NCBI GenBank assembly: GCA_036675565.1
Contig: JAKFER010000216.1
Coordinates: 16,397 to 80,396 of the forward strand
Source of the DNA: JACCYQ01 sp036675565
GTDB lineage: Bacteria > Bacteroidota > Bacteroidia > Chitinophagales > Chitinophagaceae
Length of the DNA stretch: 64,000 nt
Direction: 5' to 3'
The position numbers and the translations under genes are program-made. This document shows, in pieces, positions 8,902-17,764 of this stretch. The notes beneath the pieces were generated by a model. It saw only the letters and a list, made by a program, of their open reading frames with translations. It did not search any database and was not told where the DNA came from. The stretch's first letter is position 1. The number at the start of each line of letters is the position of its first letter.

Positions 8902-9093
8902 TTAAAAAGAATCCCTGTTCATAGTATCTCTCATCATCGAAGTATCTACCATCATTCCCGTATCCGTTGTTCCAACCCCGGTATTATCTTGATAAATGGT
9001 TGTACTGTCAGTAACAGTTGTTGTTTCTGCCTCATCATTATTACAGGCCATAAATGCCAAACTTACCAAGCTAACTAAAAGTATCCTTTTCAT
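8902..9093 (-). CDS. Small Thr/Asp/Met-rich lipoprotein
   Basis: Starting at the ATG at 9093, a 63-residue protein has a signal peptide ending in the lipobox FMAC (Cys at about 17) followed by an acidic, threonine-rich tail of about 45 residues ending in short Met/Asp repeats (TGMMVDTSMMRDTM). Nothing enzymatic is visible. Bacteroidota genomes carry many such small surface or periplasmic lipoproteins with low-complexity tails. The reading frame extends 12 codons upstream, but those codons would bury the signal. It converges on the DUF799-like gene at a shared terminator. Confidence 0.65.
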   Translation of the reverse strand: MKRILLVSLVSLAFMACNNDEAETTTVTDSTTIYQDNTGVGTTDTGMMVDTSMMRDTMNRDSF

Positions 9094-9228
9094 AATTAAA
9101 TGTTTTAAATAATAATCGCCATTATTCAATTATGCTGCCATTTGTTTTCTCCGCGTTAGTACCAGAATAATTCAGTTTAAAAGCTGTACTATATAATATA
9201 CTCATGATGAAAACTTTCCACAAATCGA

Positions 9229-10149
9229 TTAATACTTTTTAAGGAATGGACTAACTGCATGGTAGAGTTCGCTGTTATGCTCCAGGTATAAAGCGTGACC
9301 ACCTTCCAGGTATTTAATTTCCATATTGGGATATAGCATTTTTTTTGGGTGATCAACGCCTATGGTATAATCCCGGGTTCCACTAATAACTAATACAGGC
9401 GTATTTATTTGGGGAGTTTTAATGGAATGGTCTGAAAAATATTCCGGATAGATCCATACTTTTTGGCCAAATTCATAAGATTTTGATGCATTGTTTGTAA
9501 TGATGGAATCCAGGTAAGCACTTTCCTTTTTATCAAACATCAAAGCATGTTTTAAATCGTGCTGTCCCAGGTGCCAAAATGCATTGAACCAACGATCTAA
9601 TAGGGCAACCGTATCATTCAATAAATAATCAATTTCATTTTGCTTTAATTTATGCTGCAATAAGTCGATCGTTTTTGCAATTCCACTATTTGCGGATGAG
9701 GCAATATGCAATGTGCCGTTCAGCATTACAACAGCTTTAATTTTTGTGGGGTGCAACAACGCATATTCATTTCCAAGGATTCCGCCAAATGAATGAGGCA
9801 TGATGATCCAGCTTTCGAAACCAAGTGCCTGCCTCACTTCTTCAAAATCAAGGATCATTCTTTGTAATGAATAATCATTATTCACTGCATTACCTGAACG
9901 TCCGCAGCCTCGCTGATCCAGGTAGATCATTTGCACATCTTTTTCAAAAACATTTCCACCTTCATTTTCAAAGTAAGCCGAATTAGAACCTGGTCCCCCA
10001 TGAATAAAAAGCATAGGCGTTCCTTTGCCGGCAATTTTAACAAAGAGCCGAACACTATCTGAAGTAGTGATATATAATGAATCTGAATTTTTTTGGGCTA
10101 ATGAATTGAAAGAAATAAATACCATGAAGCAAAACAATAAACTTTTCAT
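9229..10149 (-). CDS. Exported alpha/beta hydrolase, prolyl aminopeptidase-like
   Basis: The 306-residue protein has an export signal (cleavage likely after SLA at about 18) and a complete alpha/beta-hydrolase core. HGGPG at 50-54 forms the oxyanion-hole loop typical of prolyl iminopeptidases, the nucleophile is Ser120 in HSFGG, and Asp260 (GTRD) and His285 (GGHA) complete the triad. DQRGCGRS at 78-85 is also characteristic of the proline iminopeptidase group. Length is near that family's norm, but the substrate may be a peptide or a small ester. It stands alone, in the same direction as the endonuclease-fold gene upstream. Confidence 0.85.
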   Translation of the reverse strand: MKSLLFCFMVFISFNSLAQKNSDSLYITTSDSVRLFVKIAGKGTPMLFIHGGPGSNSAYFENEGGNVFEKDVQMIYLDQRGCGRSGNAVNNDYSLQRMILDFEEVRQALGFESWIIMPHSFGGILGNEYALLHPTKIKAVVMLNGTLHIASSANSGIAKTIDLLQHKLKQNEIDYLLNDTVALLDRWFNAFWHLGQHDLKHALMFDKKESAYLDSIITNNASKSYEFGQKVWIYPEYFSDHSIKTPQINTPVLVISGTRDYTIGVDHPKKMLYPNMEIKYLEGGHALYLEHNSELYHAVSPFLKKY

Positions 10150-10310
10150 TTTGGGTGTGTTTATTCTTTTGACGCCGCGATTAATTGTTGGGTTACAACA
10201 ATAAAGAAGATTTTTTTGAAAGCATGGTTCAATATCTTACCAGCCTTTACAATTTGAATCGTTCAATAAAATGTTATTTATATCTGAGAATTCAGTAAAT
10301 AATATTAAAA

Positions 10311-11129
10311 CTACTTCAATGTAAATACCGCCTTAACTGGCAAATGATCGGAAGCATATTGTTCATTGATCACTTCATGAGCAACAACTTTAAAAGCATT
10401 TTCTGGTGTATAAGCAATATAATCGATCGTTTTATTGGGATTAATAACCGGGATAGTAAAAGGGCAACCGGTTATGCAGGTACGAGTGAAATAGTTATCC
10501 ATTTGCTTGATCACATCACTTTCAGGCACTGCATTAAAATCTCCGGCAATGATGACTGGCAATGTTTCCTGCTTTACCAATTCAAGTATTTTTTTAATCT
10601 GTAACTGCCGGTTTGCATCATTGCGTTGCGCATCCAGGTGCGTTGATGCAAAAATGATTTGCTTGTTTCCTGGTAACGTAACCGTTGCTGACAGAAGCGT
10701 ACGTGGTTCACCGTTGGTTCCTGCAGCAGATGGTAAAGGCCTGTTTTTAATATCCGAAAGAGGAAATTTGGAAAGAATGGCAACGCCATACTCACCACCA
10801 CCATAATCGATGGCTTTTCCAAAATATGCAGTCATACCAGTTAATCTTCCTAATTCTTCTGCCTGGTTTAAAGACGTTCCTGAACGGCTGGTATTTACAT
10901 CTACTTCCTGTAAAGCCACCAGGTCAGGATTTTGTTGTTTTATCACATTGGCTATTGCCTGTATATCAATTAAGTCAGGTTTGGAAGGAGGGTTACAATG
11001 GTGAATATTGTAACACAATATCGTAATGTCTTTATTAACCATACCTGCAGTTGATGATGGCAATGGTTTCACGGCGCATGATGACATCAAAACAACAGCA
11101 AAAAAAACAAGAGCATATAAAATTTTCAT
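10311..11129 (-). CDS. Endonuclease/exonuclease/phosphatase-fold lipoprotein
   Basis: From ATG 11129 the product is 272 residues. A signal peptide ends in the lipobox MSSC (Cys18), so the enzyme should be lipid-anchored outside the cytoplasm. The metal-dependent EEP fold is shown by ILCYNIHHC near 36, the catalytic-metal glutamate in ALQEVD near 74, GDFNAVP, and the closing SDHLPV at the C terminus. Family members cleave phosphodiester or phosphomonoester bonds in nucleic acids, sphingomyelin or inositol phosphates; the exported location favours scavenging. The frame stays open 44 codons upstream to 11261, but that region does not look coding and hides the signal. Confidence 0.85.
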   Translation of the reverse strand: MKILYALVFFAVVLMSSCAVKPLPSSTAGMVNKDITILCYNIHHCNPPSKPDLIDIQAIANVIKQQNPDLVALQEVDVNTSRSGTSLNQAEELGRLTGMTAYFGKAIDYGGGEYGVAILSKFPLSDIKNRPLPSAAGTNGEPRTLLSATVTLPGNKQIIFASTHLDAQRNDANRQLQIKKILELVKQETLPVIIAGDFNAVPESDVIKQMDNYFTRTCITGCPFTIPVINPNKTIDYIAYTPENAFKVVAHEVINEQYASDHLPVKAVFTLK

Positions 11130-11394
11130 CTTCGTGTATTTATCCCTTCTAAAATAAGCAACAATAACCTTGCTGCCTTTTGATATTTCAATTATTAACC
11201 CGGTTGCATAAACGCTTTTACGCGTTGCTAATGTAGCGAATATGTTTTCATTAAATTCCAAAAAAACTATGATTTAAATGGATATCCTTACTTCTTTTAA
11301 TTTTCCATAAAACCGTTTTTGTTTTTATAATTTCATTCCTCCATTTTACAAAATTTCAATCCTCGAACAATTTTTTTTTTAAAAGGACAGTACT

Positions 11395-12741
11395 ATGCTA
11401 ACAGGACTTTCACTTATCATACTCATAATAGTGGTGCTGGTTATGATCATTGTTGCTTGTGCCATTTTTAAATGGCATCCATTCCTGGTATTAGTCATTG
11501 CCGCTATTGTGCTGGGTCTTAGCGTTGGAATGGGAACAGAAGCAACGATCGAAGCGCTTTTGCAGGGTGGCGGCTCTGTATTTGCCAGTATTGGATTAAT
11601 CATTGCATTGGGAACTATACTTGGGGAAGCGCTGGAAAAGACCGGCGCCATAAATGCCATTGCAACTGCTCTATTAAATAAAACTGGAAAGAAAAAAATA
11701 TTACCCGGCATCAGCCTGATAGGAGCCGTTACTGGTATTCCTGTTTTTTGCGATTCCGGTTTCGTCATCCTTTCCAGCCTGGCTCGTTCTTTATCCAAAC
11801 AATCAACTGTTTCTTATGGCGCTATCAGCATTGCGCTGGCTACTGGCCTGTATACTTCGCATGTGTTGATACCCCCCACACCAGGACCACTTGCTGCCGC
11901 GGGAAACTTTAATATGGCAGGCGATATAGGCTGGATCATGTTGCTTGGTATTGTAGTCAGTATTCCTGCCATTATTATTGGATGGTGGTTTGCCCGGAAA
12001 TTGGACAGGCAGACAGAATACCATCAAGAACAAAAATTCGAAAATGAAGAGGATGTTGCGCCGGTTAATTCACCCCGACTTGTTTATTGTATTTTGCCCT
12101 TATTGCTTCCCGTTATATTGATAGCCATGGGTTCAATGATCCCTTTCCTTAATTTACCTTCTCCATATAACCTCGTGATGAAATTCATTTGCAATCCCAA
12201 CATCGCATTGTTACTAGGTGTGTTTTCGGCCTTTTTATTACCTGGCTTTTCACAACAAAACAAATGGAATGGCTGGATTCAACATGCACTTACACAGGCA
12301 GGTCCTATCATTTTAATTACGGCAGCAGGCGGAGCATTGGGTGCAGTATTAAAAGCAACACCACTGGCAAATGAATTTGAAACTATGATTGCGGGAAAAA
12401 ACTTTTCCCTGATCATATTTTACCCCATTGCTTTTTTGCTGGCAGCAGGATTAAAGACTGCTCAGGGTTCATCGACTGCATCGCTCATCATCACTTCTTC
12501 CATCATGGCACCTTTACTGGCCGGAATGCCTTTTAACCATGTTGCTGAAAAAGCATTGCTCGTATTGAGTATTGGTGCAGGAGCAATGGTCGTCAGTCAT
12601 GCTAATGACAGTTATTTCTGGGTTATCAATCAATACAGCAAATTGCCTGTCAGCCGGATGTACCGGTATTTTACAACGGCAACCTTTTTCATGGGAATAG
12701 CCGTTTTGGCAAGCTGTATGTTATTATCGCTTTTGTTTTAG
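11395..12741 (+). CDS. GntP family permease (gluconate/glycerate-type H+ symporter)
   Basis: The 448-residue protein is hydrophobic throughout with about 12 membrane segments and has the length of characterised GntP proteins. Conserved stretches such as GTILGEALEKTGA, IPVFCDSGFVILSSL, YTSHVLIPPTPGPLAAAGN, LKTAQGSSTASLI and SHANDSYFWVI identify the family, which imports sugar acids with protons. Its stop is only two bases from the stop of a convergent glycerate 2-kinase gene. That neighbour suggests glycerate or a related hydroxy-acid as substrate, although gluconate cannot be ruled out. The 265-bp upstream gap is shared with the divergent EEP lipoprotein gene and holds no clear promoter match. 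Confidence 0.9.
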   Translation: MLTGLSLIILIIVVLVMIIVACAIFKWHPFLVLVIAAIVLGLSVGMGTEATIEALLQGGGSVFASIGLIIALGTILGEALEKTGAINAIATALLNKTGKKKILPGISLIGAVTGIPVFCDSGFVILSSLARSLSKQSTVSYGAISIALATGLYTSHVLIPPTPGPLAAAGNFNMAGDIGWIMLLGIVVSIPAIIIGWWFARKLDRQTEYHQEQKFENEEDVAPVNSPRLVYCILPLLLPVILIAMGSMIPFLNLPSPYNLVMKFICNPNIALLLGVFSAFLLPGFSQQNKWNGWIQHALTQAGPIILITAAGGALGAVLKATPLANEFETMIAGKNFSLIIFYPIAFLLAAGLKTAQGSSTASLIITSSIMAPLLAGMPFNHVAEKALLVLSIGAGAMVVSHANDSYFWVINQYSKLPVSRMYRYFTTATFFMGIAVLASCMLLSLLF

Positions 12742-12743
12742 CG

Positions 12744-14057
12744 TTACTTAATTATGGCTAACACTATATCCATAACATTGGTTTGGGTAGGACCGGTTAT
12801 AATAAGTCCGCCGGTTTTTTTAAAAAAATGATAGGCGTCATTATTCAATAAATAATCAGCGGCACTTAACTGCAGTTCTTTTACGCTGCGAATAATTTCC
12901 GCATCGATGAATGCACCTGTTGCATCCGTAGGGCCATCACTACCATCCGTACCTGCAGAAAGAATAATTTGAATGTCATTATCAATTTCGTTTTGAATTA
13001 AATGGACAAATGCAGCAAGTGCAAATTCCTGGTTTCGTCCTCCTTTTCCATTTCCCCTAAGAGTAACCGTTGTTTCTCCTCCTTTTAAAAGACAGAAAGG
13101 TTTTTCATTTTCTCTTTTTTCCAGAATTTCTTTAATGAATGTGATTGCGGCAGCGCTGGCTTCACCGAATAAATAATTGGGTAGGATTACAGGTTCAATT
13201 CCCAGGTGCGCAGCTTTACCAGCGGCAGCAAGTAACGCTATTTTGTTGGTCCCAATCAGGTGATTGGTGGTTTTTTCAAAAAAGGAATCGCCAGGTTTAA
13301 GGGTTTCAGGAATGATTCCATTGTTTCCTTGTAATAACCATTCTTTTATTACTACCGGTATCTTTTCATAAAGGTTGTATTTCTTCAAAATTTTGATAGC
13401 ATCATCAAAGGTGGTAGGGTCAGCAACAGTTGGGCCGCTAGCAATTACATGAAGTGGATCATCAATTACATCACTTAAAATAAAAGTTACCAATGTTGCA
13501 GGGAAAGTGGCCCTGGACAATCCACCTCCCTTAATTTGGGATAAATGCTTGCGCACAGCATTCATTTCATCAATATTTGCTCCACTATGTAAAAGCTGGT
13601 TAAAAAGTTGTTGAACATCCTCTAAGGTCGTGCCTTCCGGATGATCTGCCATTAACGCAGATGCGCCACCACTGATCAACGCTATTACAATATCTTTTTC
13701 GCCAGCCTGGGTTGCTAATTTTAAAATACGCTCCCCAGCATACACGCTTTGCTGATCAGGCAGAGGATGCCCTGCTTCAATACATTCAATTAGGTTTAAC
13801 GGTAATGCATGACCGTGTTTAGTTGCGACCACCCCTTTTTTAATAAGAAGCCCAAGAATTTTTTCAACTTCAAAAGCCATAGATGCACTTGCCTTACCAG
13901 CACCAATAATGTAAATATTATTGATTTCAGATAAAGTAAAAAACTGGTTGTGCAATCGCAACTGGCCATTCTCTATACTGATATAAGATGGTAATAACCG
14001 GGCAGGTTGTACTGCAGCGATAGCAGCATTAAAAATTTCCAAAGCTTGTTCACGCAT
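12744..14057 (-). CDS. Glycerate 2-kinase (DUF4147 + MOFRL domains)
   Basis: The 437-residue protein matches the class II glycerate kinases (GckA/TtuD type), which phosphorylate D-glycerate to 2-phosphoglycerate. The N-terminal DUF4147 part contains GAGKASASMA, ALISGGASALM and the stretch KGGGLSRATFPA followed by LSDVIDDPLHVIASGPT. The C-terminal MOFRL domain shows KGGETTVTLRGNGKGGRNQE and SAGTDGSDGPTDATGA, the likely nucleotide and metal site. Converging with a GntP permease gene, it probably forms a glycerate uptake-and-use pair feeding lower glycolysis. Confidence 0.92.
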   Translation of the reverse strand: MREQALEIFNAAIAAVQPARLLPSYISIENGQLRLHNQFFTLSEINNIYIIGAGKASASMAFEVEKILGLLIKKGVVATKHGHALPLNLIECIEAGHPLPDQQSVYAGERILKLATQAGEKDIVIALISGGASALMADHPEGTTLEDVQQLFNQLLHSGANIDEMNAVRKHLSQIKGGGLSRATFPATLVTFILSDVIDDPLHVIASGPTVADPTTFDDAIKILKKYNLYEKIPVVIKEWLLQGNNGIIPETLKPGDSFFEKTTNHLIGTNKIALLAAAGKAAHLGIEPVILPNYLFGEASAAAITFIKEILEKRENEKPFCLLKGGETTVTLRGNGKGGRNQEFALAAFVHLIQNEIDNDIQIILSAGTDGSDGPTDATGAFIDAEIIRSVKELQLSAADYLLNNDAYHFFKKTGGLIITGPTQTNVMDIVLAIIK

Positions 14058-14116
14058 TTGTCAATGTATTTAAAAAACTTCGGAAAATGAAGCAGGCATT
14101 TTATTATCATCCATAC

Positions 14117-14566
14117 TTACACCCTTTTAGTTAATGCCATATGTAAAATTGGAAAAGGTTTTCCAGTTCCATCCAGTGCTGAGCGTGAGATTGTTTTAAA
14201 TCCGAAATGTTCGTAAAATGCGACTGCATCTATGTTTTGTTCATTAACTTCCACTTCTGAAACATGGAGATGATCTATAGCATGCATTAACAGCATTTTT
14301 CCAAGTCCCTGTCGCCTTAAGCCAGGATTTAAAAAAAGCATTTCCAATTTTTTTCCTGAAATGCCTGAAAAACCCAAAATGGTATTTTCTGAATTACAGA
14401 CGCAATACAGGTCAACATGATTCAAATACTTATTTTCCAGGATCATTTTTTTAAAAAATTGAATATCATCCTCAGTTAAAAAATGGTGAGTGGCTCTTAC
14501 GGATGCTTCCCAAATATTCATCAGCTTTTCATATGCAGCTTCTGATGGATTTTGAATGGTATACAT
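14117..14566 (-). CDS. GNAT family N-acetyltransferase (YjaB-like)
   Basis: From ATG 14566 the protein is 149 residues. Acetyl-CoA-binding motif A is visible as LFLNPGLRRQGLGKMLL near the middle, followed by the typical NEQNIDAVAFYEHFGFK of motif B. This arrangement resembles the YjaB/YhhY-like branch. Substrate is unknown. A start 12 codons upstream is possible but gives an unlikely N terminus. It lies 59 bases upstream of the glycerate kinase gene in the same direction. Confidence 0.82.
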   Translation of the reverse strand: MYTIQNPSEAAYEKLMNIWEASVRATHHFLTEDDIQFFKKMILENKYLNHVDLYCVCNSENTILGFSGISGKKLEMLFLNPGLRRQGLGKMLLMHAIDHLHVSEVEVNEQNIDAVAFYEHFGFKTISRSALDGTGKPFPILHMALTKRV

Positions 14567-14777
14567 AATTTCAATTTGAGCAGTAAACAAAAAATTACAC
14601 ACAAATATTCGAGCAAATAAATTGATATACGAAGTTCTGGTGTTTAATAAAGGAATTTATTTTTTTGCCATCGAAGGATAATGTTTCATCATTCGTTTTC
14701 ACTGAACATTGATTCTAAGTTCTGCTATAATTATGATCGATTGTTTCTAAACTAATTCCTCCCCGCAAATATTAGCA

Positions 14778-14807
14778 TTTGAAATTTTTAACGGCCACCT
14801 ATATTTG
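14778..14807 (+). promoter_or_regulatory. Bacteroidota-type promoter of the GH25 lysozyme gene
   Basis: TTTG at 14778-14781, an 18-base spacer and TATATTTG at 14800-14807 give a full match to the TTTG-N17-23-TAnnTTTG pattern. Initiation would fall near 14812, six bases before the ATG at 14818. It decides the start of the gene: a TTG at 14779 lies inside the -33 box and is excluded. Confidence 0.7.
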
Positions 14808-14817
14808 CAATTACTGT

Positions 14818-15588
14818 ATGGCAGCCAAAAAGAAAAAGAATAAATTAAGCTGGTTCATTTTTTTACTCCTGTTGATCGGTGGTGGATTGATGTTGTTCTT
14901 CGGCATCCGCTGGTATTTGTATTACCGCGTGGCCACTATTCATTATCCTGCCTTTAATATTCCCATTCCTTCCAACTATATGATACATGGCATTGATGTT
15001 AGTCGCTACCAGGACCTGGTTGCCTGGGAAGAAGTGAAGGAAATGGAGGACCAGGATATTAAACTGGGTTTTGCTTTTATCAAAGCCACAGAAGGCATTG
15101 GTAACCGCGATATTCAATTTAAAAGAAATTGGCGGCAATCCAAAAAAGCAGGTATTATCCGTGGTGCTTACCATTTTTTCCTGTCCACCAAAGATGGAAA
15201 AGCACAGGCTGAAAATTTTATCAAAACTGTGGACCTGGAGGAAAATGATCTTCCTCCCGTGCTCGATGTGGAGCTGACCTATGGCGTTTCGCCCTCTAAA
15301 ATAAGAACTGAGGTAAAAGAATGGCTTGATGTGGCCGAAGCCTATTACGGTGTGCGACCGATCATTTATACCAATATTGATTTTTATACCAAAGTTTTGG
15401 GTGATGAATTTGACGAATACCCACTTTGGATCGCTCATTATTATCAGCCCGGAAAACCCCGCATTGAAAGATCGTGGGTTTTTTGGCAGCACAGCGAAGA
15501 GGGGCGGGTAAATGGTATTAAATCGAAAGTTGACTTTAATGTTTTTAACGGCGACAGCACCGACTTTAAAAACCTGCTGATTCCTTAA
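14818..15588 (+). CDS. Membrane-anchored glycoside hydrolase family 25 lysozyme
   Basis: The 256-residue product opens with a basic stretch (AAKKKKNK) and one membrane segment at about 11-33, then a periplasmic GH25 domain. GH25 marks are IDVSRYQ near 62, FAFIKATEGIGNRD, RGAYHFF, the acidic pair in PPVLDVELT that would hydrolyse the muramic acid-GlcNAc bond, PIIYTNIDFY and the C-terminal FWQHSEEGRV. The enzyme therefore cleaves peptidoglycan while tethered to the inner membrane by its N terminus. The promoter at 14778-14807 supports the start. A small membrane protein gene follows 20 bases later. Confidence 0.93.
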   Translation: MAAKKKKNKLSWFIFLLLLIGGGLMLFFGIRWYLYYRVATIHYPAFNIPIPSNYMIHGIDVSRYQDLVAWEEVKEMEDQDIKLGFAFIKATEGIGNRDIQFKRNWRQSKKAGIIRGAYHFFLSTKDGKAQAENFIKTVDLEENDLPPVLDVELTYGVSPSKIRTEVKEWLDVAEAYYGVRPIIYTNIDFYTKVLGDEFDEYPLWIAHYYQPGKPRIERSWVFWQHSEEGRVNGIKSKVDFNVFNGDSTDFKNLLIP

Positions 15589-15608
15589 CTTTCGCAAAAT
15601 CATTAGCC

Positions 15609-15836
15609 ATGCTGAGCAGTGGAATGGAACCCGACATCAAAAAGTACCTGGCAAAACTCCTGAACTCCATGAGTGTTGTATTGCTTTGGTTGCTGATCAA
15701 TGCCTTGTTGGGCATTTACCTGGAATGGGCTTTTTTTGATCAGGGGATAAGCCTGGTTAACATCATTTTTTATGTATGGTTCCTGGCCAGTTTTGTTTTT
15801 CTTATTTATTACCTGTACAAGAAATGGAAATTTTAG
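15609..15836 (+). CDS. Small two-segment membrane protein of unknown function
   Basis: The 75-residue frame encodes two hydrophobic segments, about residues 20-42 and 48-68, and ends with a basic YLYKKWKF tail. It starts 20 bases after the GH25 lysozyme gene in the same direction, so cotranscription is likely. An internal ATG at 15624 (giving MEPDIKKYL) is an equally good start. I do not recognise a family. The orientation with basic residues at both ends and the position suggest an inner-membrane partner of unknown role. Confidence 0.65.
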   Translation: MLSSGMEPDIKKYLAKLLNSMSVVLLWLLINALLGIYLEWAFFDQGISLVNIIFYVWFLASFVFLIYYLYKKWKF

Positions 15837-15840
15837 CCGG

Positions 15841-16743
15841 TTAATTTTTTGTATCCAGGATTACCGGTGTGTTACCCCTACCCATGATAATCACCTTCGC
15901 ATTTTGCGATTCAGCTAATTTCAAATTTGCTTTAATTTGTTCGTACTGCAATTGCTTATCGGTTAATCCAGTATTGATGATGCGTTGATAATCGGCAATA
16001 CCCTGCGCCTCTACTCTTTTTCTTTCAGCTTCCTGTTCCTCTTTCTGTAATACATACTGCATTTTTTGCGCTTCCTGCTCTGCGTTTATTTTTCCTTCAA
16101 TAGTTGATTTTACAGATTGTGGTAAGGTAATATTGCGAACAAGTAATTGTTCCAGGAATAAACCTCTTTCCCTAAAATTGCTTTCTATAGTTTTAAAAAT
16201 CCGATCCTGGAATTCATCTCTTTTGGTTGAGTACAATGATACCGCTTCATAATAAACGGCGTTGTCACGGATCTTTGTCCTTGTGACTGGTCTTACAATT
16301 TTGTCTACGTAGTTTGCCCCGGTTTCCCGGATGATCTTTGGAGCATCGCCAGAATTTAGCCTGAACAGTACCGTTAGATCTATCGTTACTTCCAAACCAT
16401 CGGCAGTCAATACCCGGATCGCATCATCGGCAGTTACTGCACTTTCATCATGAGCCCCACTCATGGTATAGTTTTGTGTTTTTATATCCAGGTGAATCAC
16501 TTCCATCAGGGGATTGATCATGTGCAGGCCACTACCTAATACATCCTTTTGTACTTTTCCAAACAACGTCTTTACACCTACTTCCCCTGCATTGATTTGT
16601 ACAATGGTGGATGCCAACACGCCAATAATGATCAACAATGCACCAATACCTCTCACCACATTTGTATACCTGCGATATTGAAAATTAGATTTTAAAAAAA
16701 GACTGGTGATCAGCACGACCACACCAAGGAGAATCAAACTCAT
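15841..16743 (-). CDS. Prohibitin / SPFH (band 7) family protein
   Basis: The 300-residue protein has two hydrophobic stretches near the N terminus (about 2-18 and 31-49) and then a band-7 domain beginning at NAGEVGVKTLFGKVQ. RPVTRTKIRDNAVYYEAVSLYSTKRDEFQ and NFRERGLFLEQLLVRNITLP match the prohibitin subfamily, and a coiled, Glu/Gln-rich segment (EGKINAEQEAQKMQYVLQKEE) follows. Prohibitin-like proteins assemble membrane rings that scaffold or restrain membrane proteases. No FtsH gene is nearby. The stop lies four bases from the stop of the convergent small membrane protein gene. Confidence 0.92.
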   Translation of the reverse strand: MSLILLGVVVLITSLFLKSNFQYRRYTNVVRGIGALLIIIGVLASTIVQINAGEVGVKTLFGKVQKDVLGSGLHMINPLMEVIHLDIKTQNYTMSGAHDESAVTADDAIRVLTADGLEVTIDLTVLFRLNSGDAPKIIRETGANYVDKIVRPVTRTKIRDNAVYYEAVSLYSTKRDEFQDRIFKTIESNFRERGLFLEQLLVRNITLPQSVKSTIEGKINAEQEAQKMQYVLQKEEQEAERKRVEAQGIADYQRIINTGLTDKQLQYEQIKANLKLAESQNAKVIIMGRGNTPVILDTKN

Positions 16744-16769
16744 AATAATGTTGTTTTGGTTTTTATAAT

Positions 16770-17192
16770 TTAACTGCTATGATCGGCAACAATCTTCCAT
16801 ACTCCATTCATTTTTTTAAACAGTAATGAAAAATGACCGCCAACATTTCCGATGCTTCGCTGCAGGTGCCATTTGCCCACAACAAAAAAATAATCCGGGC
16901 TTATTTGTCTAAGTTCCAGCAATTCAAAATTTAGCTTACCCATAGCCGTTGTATCAGGATAGCCTTTTTGGTAATTCTCTAATGTTTTTTGCCAGCCATT
17001 ATTTACACCACTTTTGCCAATAAATAAAAGCGAATCGCTTTTCCAATAACCTGACATAAAATCTTCCAGATCCCCTTTGTTCCAGGCTTCAGTTTGAACA
17101 GATAATAATTCCCTGATGGACTTTTCGTCAGCTGATTGCCCCTGGCTAAATAAGGCAGTACAGGCAAAAATGATCATGAAAAAATATTTCAT
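16770..17192 (-). CDS. Exported SnoaL-like/DUF4440 family protein
   Basis: The 140-residue protein has a signal peptide (cleavage after SQG or GQS near residue 19) and a single cystatin-like alpha+beta domain. EAWNKGDLEDFMSGYW near 36-51 and the closing HFSLLFKKMNGVWKIVADHSS are characteristic of DUF4440 proteins. These usually bind small molecules or are ketosteroid-isomerase-like; no catalytic role is evident. It sits 26 bases upstream of the prohibitin-like gene in the same direction and may be cotranscribed. Confidence 0.8.
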   Translation of the reverse strand: MKYFFMIIFACTALFSQGQSADEKSIRELLSVQTEAWNKGDLEDFMSGYWKSDSLLFIGKSGVNNGWQKTLENYQKGYPDTTAMGKLNFELLELRQISPDYFFVVGKWHLQRSIGNVGGHFSLLFKKMNGVWKIVADHSS

Positions 17193-17272
17193 TGATTGTA
17201 TTATTTAAATCTGCTAATAATGGAATGCAACATAACATCACCAAAAAATGAAAGATAGAAAATATATAATGC

Positions 17273-17665
17273 TTAGTGATTACAATCGGAAGCATGGCAA
17301 TGTTTGGCCTCCCGGCAATAACGGTAGTTGAGTAAATGCGCAGATACGATCATCAATACAGCAGGCAGCAGGAAATAATATTCATATGAATGAAAAACCT
17401 GCTTTAAGATCAGTAATCCTGCACCGGTAGTAAAAATGAGCAAAGGCAACCATTTGTGATGATGACGCAAAACACCATGATATAAAGAATATCCTCCAAT
17501 AACAAAAGCAAGAGCTATCATGAACACTTCGAAAGCCAGGTTGTTAACTATATTGATCCCAAATAAAGGGAGGCTGGTGAGCAAAAGCGGTAAAACAGCG
17601 CAATGAATAGCGCAGGCAATGGTAGTAGTTATTCCAATAGCATCCCAGTTAATATTTACACGCAT
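17273..17665 (-). CDS. MerC domain-containing membrane protein
   Basis: From ATG 17665 the product is 130 residues with four hydrophobic segments. The first contains the MerC metal motif CAIHC at Cys18-Cys22, in the family-typical ACAIHCAVLPLL. The C-terminal tail is metal-ligand rich (Cys117, His122, Cys123, His124, Cys128, His130). MerC proteins of mercury operons import Hg(II), but in Bacteroidota such proteins occur outside mer operons, and with a Fur-type regulator and SCO1 opposite, transport of zinc, copper or another soft metal is more plausible. The promoter at 17682-17712 contains a perfect palindrome, so repression by the neighbouring Fur-family protein is likely. The TTG at 17692 is not needed. 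Confidence 0.85.
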   Translation of the reverse strand: MRVNINWDAIGITTTIACAIHCAVLPLLLTSLPLFGINIVNNLAFEVFMIALAFVIGGYSLYHGVLRHHHKWLPLLIFTTGAGLLILKQVFHSYEYYFLLPAVLMIVSAHLLNYRYCREAKHCHASDCNH

Positions 17666-17681
17666 AAGTTTCAATAATGAA

Positions 17682-17712
17682 CGAAGATACAATATTGCAA
17701 CTTAGTTGCAAA
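17682..17712 (-). promoter_or_regulatory. merC-side promoter
   Basis: Read on the minus strand, TTTG (17712-17709), a 19-base spacer and TATCTTCG (17689-17682) form a Bacteroidota promoter with one mismatch in the -7 element. The leader to ATG 17665 would be about 12 bases. The palindrome at 17695-17711 fills the spacer and touches the -33 box. Confidence 0.55.
17695..17711. promoter_or_regulatory. Perfect 8+1+8 palindrome, candidate Fur/Zur-type operator
   Basis: TTGCAACTTAGTTGCAA is a perfect inverted repeat with a single central base. It lies in the divergent region between the MerC gene and the SCO1-Fur operon, within the MerC promoter and about 28 bases upstream of the SCO1 -7 element. 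Size and symmetry fit a dimeric Fur-family repressor site, and the Fur-family gene is in the same cluster; binding itself is inferred. Confidence 0.6.
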
Positions 17713-17739
17713 AACTATTTATTATCAGGTTTTAGACAT

Positions 17740-17747
17740 TAACTTTG
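17740..17747 (+). promoter_or_regulatory. SCO1-Fur operon -7 element
   Basis: TAACTTTG matches TAnnTTTG exactly and lies 17 bases before the SCO1 ATG at 17765. The region expected to hold the -33 box (about 17716-17722) has no TTG, as would be the case for an activated or weak promoter. Confidence 0.45.
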
Positions 17748-17764
17748 CATTTCAAAACAATGGG

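Noticed and set aside
14863..15603. 246-codon open frame on the minus strand
   Set aside because: It is fully antisense to the GH25 lysozyme gene, which has clear domain motifs and its own promoter.
17273..17665. MerC considered as part of a mercury resistance operon
   Set aside because: No merA, merT, merP or MerR gene is nearby; the neighbours are SCO1 and a Fur-family regulator.
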